From assembly GCA_015680685.1 (NCBI GenBank), contig MNCI01001492.1, positions 181,323-226,280 on the forward strand: a stretch of DNA of 44,958 bases. Direction: 5' to 3'. The stretch is from Gnetum montanum. Its lineage: Eukaryota > Streptophyta > Gnetopsida > Gnetales > Gnetaceae. The notes beneath the pieces are model-generated. The model was not told where the DNA came from. It made no database searches and worked only from the letters and a program-made list of their open reading frames with translations. The translations under genes were made by a program, and so were the position numbers. This document shows, one piece after another, positions 9,162 through 21,645 of this stretch (position 1 is its first letter; every line of letters starts with the position of its first letter).

Positions 9162-12100
9162 TCAAAACAGAATGTGCAGGTACAGAATTATCCAGCCTGC
9201 CATGGAAAATACGGCAAAAATGTGAACCCAGAACAACACAGCTGCAGCTTCTTTCTCTCCAAATCCCCTTAGATTGGCCACAGCCCCTGCAAACACGGGA
9301 AACGTTGATGTCTGTATTATTACCAGTTTTCTTCTAGCGGTGCCATTGCAGAATTGATGAATGCTTGAATGAGGACAAATATTTGGATTTTAGGATGATC
9401 ATGCAAATTGAAATGAGCATACCTCCCAAAATAGTAGTAGGCATAGAATGTTGGAGCAGAAGAACAAAACGGAACATCTTGTCATTAGGCGGTAGAAAGC
9501 CTAGCTTGTCTGCTAGCATCACAATTCCAAGACCTGCAGGTGGGACGAGTACTAATCTACCGAATATAATGGCTACCGTGGTTCTCAACCCAAGGGTGGA
9601 ACTTCCCGGTCCTGGTCCTGTTCAAAATTTACAACAATGTGATTGCCCGGAACGTTTAAATTTGATTTTCTTTTATTTTGGGGACAAAAGTTTTACAAGA
9701 ATTTCAGTAAAACTAACCCCCAACAAGACTTCCTCCAAGAGCTAACAAAATGCACGGTATCATAGCGCCTCTGCGAATTCCGGAAAACACGTAGTTCAGA
9801 CGAGATCATTTTAGAAAAAAAAAATGGGCAGTTATTTCCATCAACTCTTAACATTGCTAAAGATTGATTTCCTCCTTGACATCTGTATATAAATATATGA
9901 ACCAGCAACCCTTGAGTTTTGACAGAATTCCTACCCAAGGATTACACAGCTATCTGTTATAAAAAACAGCGGTGCATCGTCCTCCAGGATCAATTTCTTT
10001 ATGGACGGTATAGCTCCCATTACCATTGCAAGTAACTGCAATCAAGACAGCAATGTCGTTACCATTTTCGTTTCAGCACCGTATAGAGAGGTTCAAATCA
10101 TGAAGCAAGGTACAGAGTACCACGGATTTTAATTTCTATAATAGTTGGACATCCAGCATTGTTTGCGAACAATTTAATTATTGCGGAAGCGATGCCTAAT
10201 TTTGTCACAAGGTAAACAGCAGCCATTGGTTTGATACTCTGATCCCATATTCAGATCAGATTAATAGGTTTAAATGGAGACCTGCAACTTAATATGAACC
10301 AAATAGAATGACCAATAAATCAGCTATTAACCTACCAGAATCTGAGAGAATTCACCGACCGTGATTAAAGTTTCGCATGGTACATGACAAGAATCGTCAA
10401 GAAATACGTATCTTAATTTAAGGATAGGAGAAACAAGTACCAGTGAAGGTCATGAATATATAAACAAAATTTTTAAACGATATATTCTCACCAAAGCACT
10501 GTTTGAGACACCAGAACAATGCTTAAGGATAGATTAATTAAATTGTGAACTGGCATCATAAATTTAAAATTATTATACCATATCTTAGTTTAATGATTAC
10601 TAACTTCTTCTGATATTGTGTATGATGGCCTTAGTTAGGATCACCGACAACATCAATATTTAAGCTTTTATATCAACAACGTTAACATCTACGACAAGAA
10701 ACCACGTATCTTGACCCAGCCAGAATTTCTCCAAACCAAGACCGTTAAAAGTGAGTCTATTACCACTATGTTGATTAACAACCCTTATCAAGTATCAAGA
10801 TATGTATTTGCACAACTAAACAGAAAATTGCTATGACTGTTTATTTGTGTTTTAGAAATCTGTCCACTTTTGGATATTCTGCAGAATCGAATAGGGGAAT
10901 ATTTATCACTTACAGAGGCTATAATAGGTGGCTGCATTATTTGCTTTAGCTTTAATCTCTCAGCAAGTGAGGCTAGGTTGTTGTAGATCTGCACATATAA
11001 AAGATATGTCAAAACATGTTTGACGGAAAAAATAACGTCCTTCTTACAATATCCAAAGAAACATGAAGAAAATGAAACTCAAAAAAGGAAATGATAAACC
11101 ATGCTCGTAAACAGACAATTCTGTAGCCATATAAGCTGACACTAATCTACTTGTACTGTCAGAAAAGGCTTATTAATAAAAGTTTTGGAAAGAGGCGATC
11201 ATGGGAGCTTTTTGATCATAAAAGACACCACGTTTCTGTTTCTTGCATTCTATATGTTTTGTAAAAAAAAAAATTTAAATATAACCAACTTAGTTACCTT
11301 TCTTGACCTTGCTCTCCAATCAGTTGATTCCAAATCTGCATTGCCATCCGTTTCCTGTATGAAAGGAATTTTTAAATTTTCTGATTCATCAACAAGAAGC
11401 CTAACTTCATGAGATGGCCGCTGCAAAGTGTCAGATTCCTTGGGGGGAGTAAGCATGTAGAACACGTAAGTGTAAAGAATTACAGCTCCAACCTGTTCAT
11501 CAAATGCTCACATCAGATCTTCATTGAGAGTAATTTTTTTTAAATTCAATTCAAAGTAAATGTCTGGATATGCCAAATTTTTATGGATATGCATACAGAA
11601 GAACTGTAAAAGAGATCCTACAAGCATTGCAAGTATTAAGAAAGGTTAGCTTTCTACAAGAAAACCCATTACAGCCAATAATTTTCACCACGTAAATCAC
11701 AGATACTGGTGGAATACATACGATTAACACGTAGAACTTTGGACCACATACCCATTGTCCAAAAGAAATGTATGCAGTTCCCAATTGACTGCATGATGAA
11801 GAATTACCAAAAGGGTTGCCTTTGTCTTGACATAGTGCACTGATTAAAACAAGGGGCACATTGCCAATGTTTCCTGCATTAAGTAAACGTCTGTAAGTCC
11901 CAAAAGTTTAACATGATATACCAAGGATGCCCACGGCATCTGTATATTCAACTCTTGACTGAAACTTTAATCTCAGTACTGAAGTTACCAAAAGAAAACA
12001 AAACTCCCATCCGAATAAATGAATTATTCAAATTAAATAGATAATAGAGTAGAAAACTTGAAAAGGATCTTCTGCAGTGTCAAATTGTAAATAAACTGCA

Positions 12101-14389
12101 TAGACATTATAAAAGCGTGTTATAGTGTGAAGATTAATCCTTGAATTAAAAATATTATCACTGTTTAAGAGGCAGGAACTATTTACATATATTCCAATTG
12201 TTGAATCATATCTGTTCATTCACCTTTGTAAAGAAATCATGATAAAATCAACGGTTGATATGTGCATTCATTGATCAGGGTGCAACAGAGAAATATTTGG
12301 GTTTCTGGATTGTGTAATAGGTAAGTAACAAACTGAATGAGGAATGTTAAAATGGCAGAGAAATCAACAAAAACAGATTTAATTTGTGAAATATGTATAA
12401 TTAATAAAATAGCAATATGGATACAATATGGCAAGGAATCTCGCATTCAATTAACAAAGCAGTAAATGGAATGTATTTGAACTTTAGTAAAAGAAATGAA
12501 AAACTCATTTCACTTATGAGATTTTGCAAATAACTTCAAAAAAATACAAAATTTATTACATCACTAGTTCAAACGTACCAATTCCAATCTGTACGATCGT
12601 AAACTTGAAATAATTAGGGGGTGGCCTGGCAACTATGGCAACAAAAAAGCCTATTATGGAACCAGTAATCGTGGCCATGACAACATTCGCTGGAATGAAC
12701 CACCTACGATAACATAAAGATTGTCAAGAGCAATATGATTTACAGAACCTCTTCTTAACTGCAACAATCACATAACGGGAAGTGTAAACTAGCATATATT
12801 ATAGTTAATATTAATCATCATAAGAACAAGAGCAAAATTAGTTGTCATAATTACTATCATTCTATGGTTTTCCTCTTTTGACAGAATCATTATAGTATGA
12901 AGACTAATCTATGAAAAAAGGTATTTCTCTTTTTGTTTGAAAGGCAATTTGTCTTTGTTGACAGAAATTTGTATGCCTACTTTGAGGTCTTCATCCACAT
13001 ATTTTAAATATAATGGAAATCATGGAACTTTTTATGGATGTTTATTTGTTAACAAGAGGAAAGTATTCATTTTGCAAAAAATAAAATAAAGTAAAAATAA
13101 AAACCCAAAAAACTAAGGTGGAGCAGAGAAATGACTTGCAAGGAACTTACGTAACATCGTCACCAAAACTGAAACACACGATTTTTCAGTTGTGAGAATG
13201 CTCAAGTTACAAATCTCTTAATTTTTCTCTCTAAATGATTTTTCTAGCACCATCAGTTTTACCAAAATAAGACAAATATGTTTTTAGATGCCATGAAGGA
13301 ATCAACGTAAAAGTGATACTTAATGCCCTGTTGATGTAATGGTGTGCCTAAAGAGAGGAAAACACAAGGAAACTTTAAGACGAAAGCATTTCACCACAAA
13401 TGTTCTTTTGAATGTTAATATGATAAGGTTCTTGTTGTAAAAGTTGCTAAGCAGATAAACATGTCAATTTAATTTTTGTTGCAAGAACCATGTTTTTGTG
13501 TCTTTTACCTTGTTCTGTTCTCGTTGTTTATTTTTCGAAAGATAACAAATCATGTGAGCACCTTACAATGCTGTGTACATTTTTCTAGCCTAAAAATTTC
13601 GATCTGAGGTACCTGAATTGTATCGCAATAGGGGTAATCCGACTAAATATTTTCGTCAGAAGCAACCGATCGTATCAAGATTAAAGAACATGAGAAAACG
13701 TAGAACTTAATTTCCCTATTAAGTTAGAAAAAAATGCAGCAGCCATAGACAGTGCGTTTAACGTTGAACAGCCAATTCATTTGCCTGGGAAACAAATTGC
13801 AAAATACTCTATAACTGCAGACCACGAAATCGTCTTCATATTCCAGTTTCAACGTAAGAGATTTTCCATATTTCTGGATGAACAAAAGAAATTGCCAAAA
13901 GCGATTGCAGAACAGAAGATTAGGAACGTGGTGCCTTACCAGTGAATCATCTTGCGTACAGTGACTGCTCTTCCTAGCTGTGTAAATATTAGACAAGGTA
14001 GAAATAAAGTAAAAACGAGCTGCGAATAAAAATCAGCGATTAGTAGAAAGCACAACATAACGTATATCGGCATCTAGCGTGTGCGCATATACAGAAATTT
14101 CTTTCTCTGCCCTAAAACATGTTCATGTTTAGGGAGATATGCATTTCAACGAAATATAGATCTGAGATTCAAAAGATACTTAATTCATCAGAAAATTTAC
14201 CCCGTTTAAAAGTTTGCGGCTGCGAGGTGTCAAGATGTTCACATACTTCGTTGCCAAAATGAATCCAAGGAAACACATTACAAACACCTTGGCGATGGGT
14301 AACACCGCGAATTTCATCATTGTGAGAATGGATTCCGTGTTGCCCTGCATAGCAGCTGCTACAGCTAGCAGAAGTTTTCCTTCCACCAT
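9162..14389 (-). CDS. PILS6: PIN-LIKES (PILS6-type) auxin transport facilitator, ten coding exons
   Basis: Intact gene. Coding exons on the minus strand: 14389-14201, 14019-13940, 12703-12579, 11873-11752, 11492-11298, 10988-10914, 10035-9935, 9770-9718, 9617-9423, 9286-9162. They total 1260 nt (419 residues plus TGA). Every intron is GT-AG and every codon phase joins cleanly. PILS proteins (membrane transport family PF03547) sit in the ER membrane and move auxin into the ER lumen, lowering nuclear auxin. Visible are an N-terminal hydrophobic half (residues 26-185) with YVNILTPRSRKLLNG, WWFIP and IGNVPLVL; a short hydrophilic loop (about 186-250); and a C-terminal half with PPIIAS, MIPCILLALGGSLVG, GRLVLVPPAGLGIVMLADK, LLLQHSMPT and VLFWVHIFAVFSMAGWIILY. 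The match runs from end to end with recalled Arabidopsis PILS6 and is poorer with PILS2. The start at 14389 precedes the conserved first helix. Introns hold no recognisable transposon. Confidence 0.95.
13151..13168 (-). other. possible 18-nt cassette microexon in PILS6 intron 2
   Basis: On the minus strand, 18 nt are bounded by a strong acceptor (pyrimidine-poor GTGTGTTTCAG) and a consensus donor (GTAAGT). Inclusion would keep frame with no stop and replace the single Trp90 codon by seven residues. The canonical WW-F-I-P junction is restored without it, so if used it would be an alternative isoform. This could be chance. Confidence 0.2.
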
Positions 14390-15560
14390 TTTTACAGAAT
14401 GTATACGGACGATCTCGATTACTCACAGATCAGGCGGCAAGCAAGGCTAGAGTCTTCTCAGAAACCTGCACGGCACAAATTCCAAAGGTCGAAATTTCTC
14501 CAGGTCGTTGCCAATTTAACGAAATCGAAAATTTCTATTTCGGTCCCTCGAGTCAGTTTAATGAGACGGTTACTGCATGCTCCATCAAATGAAAAGGGCA
14601 GGGCAAAACAAACAAACAAAAATCTCTAAGCTTAACGACGACTATCCGTATACTCGGACTTGAGGCCTAATCAATAACAATAATTTCAAACAAGATACAT
14701 CGAACTTGTGCTTTCAGAACTACCAAGCGTGTTTTCGACCTCCGCATCTCATATTCTCGTAGCGTCGAAGGCATCAAACACGGCGTCAATATAACCCGAT
14801 CATGAAACATCTACTTCAACGGAATTTGGTTTAAAAAATCCGGCCAAAAACAGGCATGTAAGAATGTAAATCTTCGACAGAATTTGGCAGAAAGAAAAAA
14901 ACACACAAAACACGAAGGCATAGTTTTAAAATATTCACTAGAGATTTGAGCATCAGAAAGCACATTAAGGCATGTACGTCAACGATTCGCTACCACAACA
15001 ACGCGTTGTGGCAAACACAGATTGCACTAACACTTTCCCTCTCTGACAGAAGCGAAACTTTCCGTTTCAAAACTCGGGATAGCTAGCCGGCAAAGGCCTC
15101 CGCTTAGGCCTGAGAAAGCAACAAAGATAATCGCGGAACCGCCGGCAAATATAAAAGAAACAAAACAAAGACCTGGCCGTTTTAACCGGCTGTTTGCACA
15201 AAGAAACAATATGCCGTCCGAAAACACAGTATGATCCGCCAAAGAAGAAACAAGTTATCACGAATTTCATTTCAGTCTCGTCGGACAAAGAAAGCCGAGA
15301 CTGCCGCGAGATCAATTAAACCCGCACCTCGTACCAGACTTAAACCACCAGACGTGGAAACACGAACGTAATCCTGGCAAAGCTTTACAGTCGAACAAAC
15401 AGCGCACCGAGAGCCTGCAATGCTTTCTTGATAGCTAGTCCATATATATTTACTGGAATGCTGCTCTTCCATTTTTACCGAGTCCGGCTGCAAAACTGCT
15501 GACCACGCGCTCGTACAAATGTGAAATTGTGCAGCTACTCACAAAGCGTCGCATTCAACA
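14390..15560 (-). promoter_or_regulatory. upstream flank (5' UTR and promoter) of the PILS6-type gene
   Basis: About 1.2 kb directly upstream of the start codon is richer in GC and CpG than the DNA beyond 15.6 kb, as expected of a promoter and 5' UTR. Read on the minus strand, a TATATATGG-type box lies near 15440-15452; whether it directs PILS6 transcription is unknown. Several 70-80-codon open frames occur on both strands here (for example 15272-15493 minus). None has a recognisable motif, and I take them as by-products of composition. Confidence 0.4.
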
Positions 15561-17482
15561 TTCAAGTCGTTTTGTAAGAACATCGGGTACACGTATTTTT
15601 CACATTTTCCTGAGAAAACGACGTTGCTTCGATTCGAAGGTAGCGGATTTAAAACCTAATTACCAGCACCATAAAAACACTGCTTTAAAATCCCAAGGAT
15701 CCTGGGTTCAAAACGTGATACCAATATCCTCAGCATCCTGGGGTTACTTCTATGCATAACTAATCACTTCACCTTTATAGAAAAACAACCCCCGGGGATT
15801 TGCTCAACAACTTTTTGACTGTTTTTTTGGCTTGAGGTGAAGTTGTTAAGGGTCATTATCTTACCGACAAACTATAAAAGACCCAAGAAAAGGTTTTTTT
15901 ACAGGTTTTTTTACTGGAAATCTTGTGTGGTCTCACAATAACATAATTAAGCATTTCTATTTCCATTTATTTTACCATGTGAATTAAGAAAAAAAGAATC
16001 CATATTCATCTTACCATGTGAACAATGAGGTGTTGACTTCCAAATCATAGATTTGATTCTGGTAGCTAAAGCTACCTTATGCATCTTAAAGTATAACTAT
16101 ATTAAAATTAATTTAAAGTTCCACTATATCGTGCTAATGCAATATTAGTCCTAAGAATTACCAATAATAATAAAAAGGGGGGTGGTGTTGGGGTTGTTGA
16201 CGTCGAAAAGAAGTTTTATTGAAATTAAAGGTGCATCAATTACAACAACTTGAATAAGTCATAGGGTTAAGGGGAAGACTGTGAATGAAACTCAGGAAAC
16301 GCCTTATAAATAAACGAGTATTAAAGGAGGAAACCCAAGTTGGGGCACAACCAAATGTCCACACATACTGGCTTGTTACAAAATAGAATGACATAGAATT
16401 AGATGAGGCAAAGAGCTCTCAATTAAGGATAGAGAGAGTTGAATTACCAATAATAATAAGTGCAACCAAGTGACGTAATAGCTCCATAGTATCTCCATTG
16501 TTGACCTTACACTCCTATTTGAAGCACATGTTACTTAACACACTGAGAGGTATTGAGTTTAAAATCGGATTTAAAACCTTATCCTAACACCAAACATACG
16601 GTGTTTAAAACTTTATACCAACAGCCTCAATAAGCTAGGCTGAAAGGTTGTTCCATGCGTGTCCAATCTCTTTATCTTTAGAAAACAACCCGGATATTTA
16701 TTTTAAAGTGTGAGTTAGAAAAACAAAACCTAAATAACGGTACTCATCAATTAACACGAAACCTATCTTAAGAATGGCCCACACTAAATGCAACCGTCGT
16801 TCAGCCATCGTTAACCTTAAAACTGGTATTGTGTGGCTGTTAAGTAGGAGCGTTTCGGCTTATGGGCCACCACATGTGTGAGTTTTGACATTAAAAGCAC
16901 ATTGGTAATGGATATGGCCTTCCGGGAAGGAGTCCCACGCTTTTAGGATTCTACAAATTGCATTTCTAATTTGCTTAGTGAATTGTAAGGGTGATGGGAG
17001 TCCCTACATGTCCTGTAAACCATGTTGGTCGTTTTGTCGGCTTGCCTACTATTTTAGCTATGTATTTATGAAACTAAGATCCAAGATTTTATTGTCTGTA
17101 TCTCTAACACATGTATGGTATCCTTAGAGAATATAAGCTCCAATCAAATTATGAGTTGTAACATAATCAAAATATGAGCTATAAGATACTAGACAACTAA
17201 ATCTAAAGAGTTACCTATAATGTATTATAAGTAGAATTTTTTCTTTTCTTCTACATTTGACCATAAATTTGCCAATGTTTAACCAACTTTTGGATCTACC
17301 TAAGACTACTTAGCATCTCCTCCCTTGAAATATTTCAATTCTTAAGCCATTGTTTTCCTTAAAAGGAGCAACCTTGTTCTCTTATACTTTTAGAGACTAC
17401 TTTAGAAAACTTAGCTTGGGTTGTTCAATTTTTTTTTTAATATTTTAGTAAATGAAATAATGGCTACCTTTGAAGTAGCTTG
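15561..17482. other. AT-rich intergenic DNA with a weak tRNA-like stretch
   Basis: No gene was recognised. Around 16025-16080 a stretch with a B-box-like element (AGATTTGATTCTGG) may be a decayed SINE. A purine-rich run lies at about 16178-16200. Confidence 0.4.
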
Positions 17483-17790
17483 TTAATTTGGTTTGCACTG
17501 AGACCTTGTCCCTACACTATACACCCACAAGATACATAGTACAATAAATAATAGTCTACTAAATTTGTTTTCTAACTTTTCACACCTATATTCCTTAACA
17601 TATTTGTCCCATCTATAATTGTGTACATACTCTGAGTATCTAAAGGAATCAATAATCTTGACACTAGCAAATCCAAAACTAAAGTTGTAATTTACATTTC
17701 TTTCATTCCATGCCATCATTTTAGTTTTCTCCAAATTAATTTTCAAACCAAAAGAAAGACAAAACCTTTCTAGAACTTGTCACCCTTAAC
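17483..17790 (-). pseudogene. LINE reverse-transcriptase fragment, distinct from the 4-8 kb LINE
   Basis: The minus strand reads a segment like the end of a non-LTR RT palm and thumb. It contains FGLKINLEKTKMM, the usual motif D region with its KTK, then a degraded F-x-Y-L/S-G-type segment and a Trp/Lys-rich portion, ending near an L-x-YG-like stretch. It differs in wording from the LINE at 4-8 kb and recalls RTE-like or related elements. Only about 100 codons remain, with no catalytic motif in reach. Confidence 0.55.
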
Positions 17791-18308
17791 ATAAATATAT
17801 ATTTCATACAACACATTTCTCCAATGTAATTGATGAATTTGGTGTTAACCAACACAAAACCATAAAACCAAATAAGTACAACATAAAAACAACAATAAAA
17901 TAGCTTTAATTTTCAATAAGTAAAATATGATACCAAAATTGAAATTGAGGTTTTATTAGGTGTCAAGACTCAAAAGATGTATTGGACAAGTAGTACATTT
18001 GCTTCATAAAAGTTAAATATTAACTAACCAAGTAGCCAACTAACACTCCAATGTAACAAGAAAAGATCATATATACTTTCTATTACAATATTATGTTTTT
18101 TGTTACAAATATTCAAGATGACAATAACTAAGAAAAATGTGATACTCTACGATTACATTCTTCCATAAGAAGTTACATGCATCTTCTACTTTATATCGTA
18201 AGATGATTTTTATATAATATATAATTTGTCTCCTATTTCTTTATTTAATTAAAATATTGTTAATTTATTTAAATTATTTTATACAGTGAAATTCCATGAG
18301 ACAATTTT
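17791..18308. other. AT-rich intergenic DNA
   Basis: No open frame or repeat recognised. Confidence 0.5.
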
Positions 18309-18608
18309 TTATCTTGCTTCTCCATATCTCTGAAATTGTGCATTTAATTCTTTAAGAGATCGCCCAGCAGAACTCTTACGGACCACATAAATATAACAGC
18401 AATTATGTAGCCTTACAATGAAACACTCTTCCCAAAGCCCAACTCGAAGACGCAAAAGGTGCCGTGCTAGTTGAGCAAAATTCATTGATACCTGAAACAA
18501 CTTTTCAGACAATAAAATTCCTATTCCGAATGTTCCTGTGACCATAAGTTTTGGAGTACCGCGGATGATCCTGATCCAGATCCAGACGCAATGAACCAGC
18601 ACAAACAT
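18309..18608 (-). other. possible exon or gene remnant of unknown identity
   Basis: A 99-codon minus-strand frame. Its last 60 codons (from about 18491 to the TAA near 18309) follow an acceptor-like TTGTTTCAG and read as an ordinary-looking basic, Leu/Arg-rich protein segment with LARHLLRLRVGLWEE and LHNCCYIYVV. I do not recognise a family. It may be a last exon, a retrocopy piece or chance. Confidence 0.25.
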
Positions 18609-18840
18609 ACGTGCCTCGCCACAACACGATGCTCTGTTTCTTCTGCGTCGTTTTCAGTTCTCAACAGGATTAAAAAACCCGTTGGAAAACGAATAAACGA
18701 TCCAAGCTTCCAGAAATTAAACAAATACCTCGGTCCTCATTGCGCAGCAAAACAAGCTAAAGCGGGAACATGAACAGCGAGTAAAGATAAAACACAAAAA
18801 GCCTGAAGTTCAACCGAAAAGGTTCAAACTAGAATCACAT

Positions 18841-19273
18841 CCATATCATGAACCTGAATCACTTCATTTTGAAACGGCATGGGAAGCTGGAAACGGGCCC
18901 GGCCCGGGGCGTCACACGGCAAAAACGCGCAGGTCCAGTGCATTCCCCGATGGAAAACGGCGACAAAGATCTCAATAATTGTTCAAAAGCCCTGCCAAAT
19001 TCACCATTATTGTCTCCAGATCTTCAGCAGCTGCCTTGCGTTGCTGATCTGCTCGATTCCATGTGTGAACAGAGTACGGCCAGAATATTCCAAACGCATC
19101 AACGTCGATCTCGATGTGAAAGGCGCCAGCTCTTTCCTAACCAAGCGAATCGCGGAAGGAGATTTTTCAAGTATGGAACTTTTACCTTTTGTACAGCATC
19201 GCGACGAGTCTTTGATGTTCTTACAGTTTCCCAACTACTAATTTATCACAAAGTCAATGGTAGTAAGTTTTAA
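18841..19273. other. GC-richer stretch with overlapping open frames, unidentified
   Basis: This 430-bp island is clearly richer in GC than its surroundings. It is open on the plus strand in two frames (18848-19273 and 18879-19241) and on the minus strand at 19007-19234. On the minus strand a donor-like AAAAG|GTAAAAG occurs near 19170. Neither strand gives a recognisable domain. It could be a first exon and promoter of an unknown gene linked to the frame at 18309-18608, or a pseudogene. Confidence 0.25.
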
Positions 19274-19524
19274 GCCGAGATTGGAGGCTGGAAGGAATTC
19301 CTGCCGGTAGTTGGCGTTCACACATAGTATCTTTAGTTTTGATGGAATTTTCTTTGATTTTTGTTTGGTAGCATGCCACCAGTCACTTGCAAAAATGGTT
19401 GGTGGTGCATTTCATATTGTCAATCTTGCCGCGCAAGTATCTCTTTTAATTGGAGAGGTGTGGGAAAGAATTTACCGTATTCGTTAGACTTGAAATCTAG
19501 GGGCCGTCACCGAGAGTATTAGGG

Positions 19525-19745
19525 ACCATCATTTGGGTTTAATGGAAAGGTGCTTGTTTGTAGAAGCGTGAATAAATGATTCCTTTGGGGTGGGCCCTTA
19601 GAGCAAGGAAGGATAGTTATCTGGAAGTACTTTCGAGAAGTTGTAAAAGATGGGTTTAACTCTAGACACACTTGAAAGATGTTTGGCTTTTATCCATCCA
19701 TTGATCCTCCCAACATCCCTTGGCCGGATAAGCACCGACCTTCTT
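19525..19745 (+). repeat. SINE-like element, diverged copy 1
   Basis: It shares an ordered series of segments with 21484-21645: an A-box-like start ending in AAGGTGCTTGTTT, and a tail resembling ATCCATTG...CTTGGC[C]GGATAAGCA. This suggests a tRNA-derived SINE family. The ends are uncertain. Confidence 0.45.
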
Positions 19746-21109
19746 AACATCATGGTCCTCGTGGGCATTTGAAATGGGTAATTTTAATTAAATTTTTGCT
19801 TGGTAGATGACAAACTCAATGCATTGTTAGATAAAACTAGAGAAACTTTACAGAATTGGATCAAAAAATCCAAGCAAAGCATAAAAACACCCATATTCAA
19901 TGTGTTATCATAACAAAATGATGCTAAGGTAATCAAGTCCATAGTATTTGTTGCTGAGCTAGGAGATTGACCATCATATGTTGGGAGACAAAAGTGAGTG
20001 TGACTTAGGACTCCCAAGAAGTGTCTATGTGGGTGGACTCAAGGACATGATCCAAGAGAAGGCCAACAACTTGAGATAGACAACATCCCACATATTGATT
20101 CACCACAAATATTGATATTGTTCAAAAGCCTGGAGGTTGTTTGGTCGCAAAGCAATTTTAAGCTCGTCCTTTGGGAACACAAGCCAATTAGAGTTGAAAG
20201 GGCCTATAATGCTACAAAAAGTTCATAATTTTATCATCTATACCTCTCCATGCTTAAGTTGAGGAATTAGTCATGTTAGCCATGTAAGTTAGATTGTCAA
20301 CAAGTCATGTCAATTAGTTGGTGTTTGTGAATAGTTGGCATCAAGTCGGAAAGCTAATAATATTTATTATTTGTTATTTATTTCTTTTAATATACAAATA
20401 ATAATAGATTATTTATTTTATTAATATTTTAAATTATTTTCTTATTATTCCTAATGCTCCTTGATAATTATTATTAGAATTATTTTTTATGTTTATTATA
20501 TTGCTAATGAAATGGTTAAGATATGTAAGTAATTTTTAAAAATTAAGTCATGCTGACTCATTTTGTGTAAGCCAAAAATTATGGTAGCAACTAGTTGCCT
20601 AGTTGCCACCATTTTAAACACTTATATGTACCCTATAACAAGTAGTGCTTAGTGGATGGTTCCTTAATAAATTGATTCAATGAGCAAGGGGGAAACTAGA
20701 GAGGTAAGGTTGAGGCCCCACACACATGCTTGAATTGTTTTTGTATACAGAAAATACACATAGATGCACAAAAATGGGTCATTGAGCACACATGCAAAAT
20801 GTGGATGGGCAAAAATCATCAAACGAGACCCAGGATTAAAATTTTTCATCCCAACATGATGTAAACTTTCCCATGTTGTGTAAATTTTCTGCATTCTTTT
20901 TATTTTTCCAAATTTTCTTTAAATATTTCATATACATAAAATAGAAACAAATAAAATCTAAGTGCTCACAAATATATTGGATTTAAAGAATTATAGAAAT
21001 TTTGGCTAAAAATAGATAAAAATGCTTTAAATGCGCTTTTTAGCCTATATTAAAACAATTCTTAGCATTCTTCAATACAAGGCAACATGACCTTTGCATT
21101 TAGTGTAGC
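19746..21109. other. AT-rich intergenic DNA
   Basis: No recognisable gene. Very AT-rich around 20350-20520. Confidence 0.5.
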
Positions 21110-21483
21110 AATTTTTTAAGGAAGTTAGGCTTTAATTCGTTCATGGATCCTTGGGTCCTACTTGTTGGGTGAGCATTAAGCCTTAAGTAGAGTTGGAATT
21201 TAAATTTATTATTACCTGTTAGTTGTTTTTTTAAAATCTATTTTTGTCATGCTTCTAGAATAAAATAAATAAATAAACTGAAAAAAAATTAAGGCTTCGA
21301 AAGTTGTTTATATTCATTGTATATAGTTTTACACCTATTTTCTATCCTATCAAAATCATAAATGCTGCCTTAAAAACTATACGATTTCTTTTGTCTATTT
21401 TATATATCATATTATATATAAACTTATTATGTATGCATACTTGAACATTTTTGAAAAATCATTTAAAAATTTTCATAAGGGAC

Positions 21484-21645
21484 TACTACTTGGAGTGATG
21501 GTAAGGTGCTTGTTTCTTAAGTCATAAGCCATAGATTCAAGCTTGGGTGTAGTTACTTAAAAAAGGTTAGGCTTTCACTAATCCATTGCTCTTCTAAGAC
21601 CCCACCTTGGCAGGATGAGCATTGAGCCTGTAGGTGAAGATTTTT
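21484..21645 (+). repeat. SINE-like element, copy 2
   Basis: An A-box-like GATGGTAAGGTGC is followed some 30 bp later by a B-box-like AGATTCAAGCTTGGG, the spacing of a tRNA internal promoter. A non-tRNA body follows, ending CTTGGCAGGATGAGCATTGAG. It resembles 19525-19745. A partial tail with GGTGAGCATTAAGCC also occurs at about 21125-21185. Confidence 0.5.

Noticed and set aside
13724-13996. A 90-codon minus-strand frame
   Set aside because: It overlaps PILS6 exon 2 in a different frame; the splice-consistent frame (14019-13940) carries the conserved LVF...FLPCLIF and HWWF sequence.
14169-14629. Other open frames around PILS6 exon 1, including plus-strand 14214-14450 and 14399-14629
   Set aside because: They are by-products of exon 1 and the GC-richer 5' flank; the minus frame from 14389 matches the PILS6 N-terminus.
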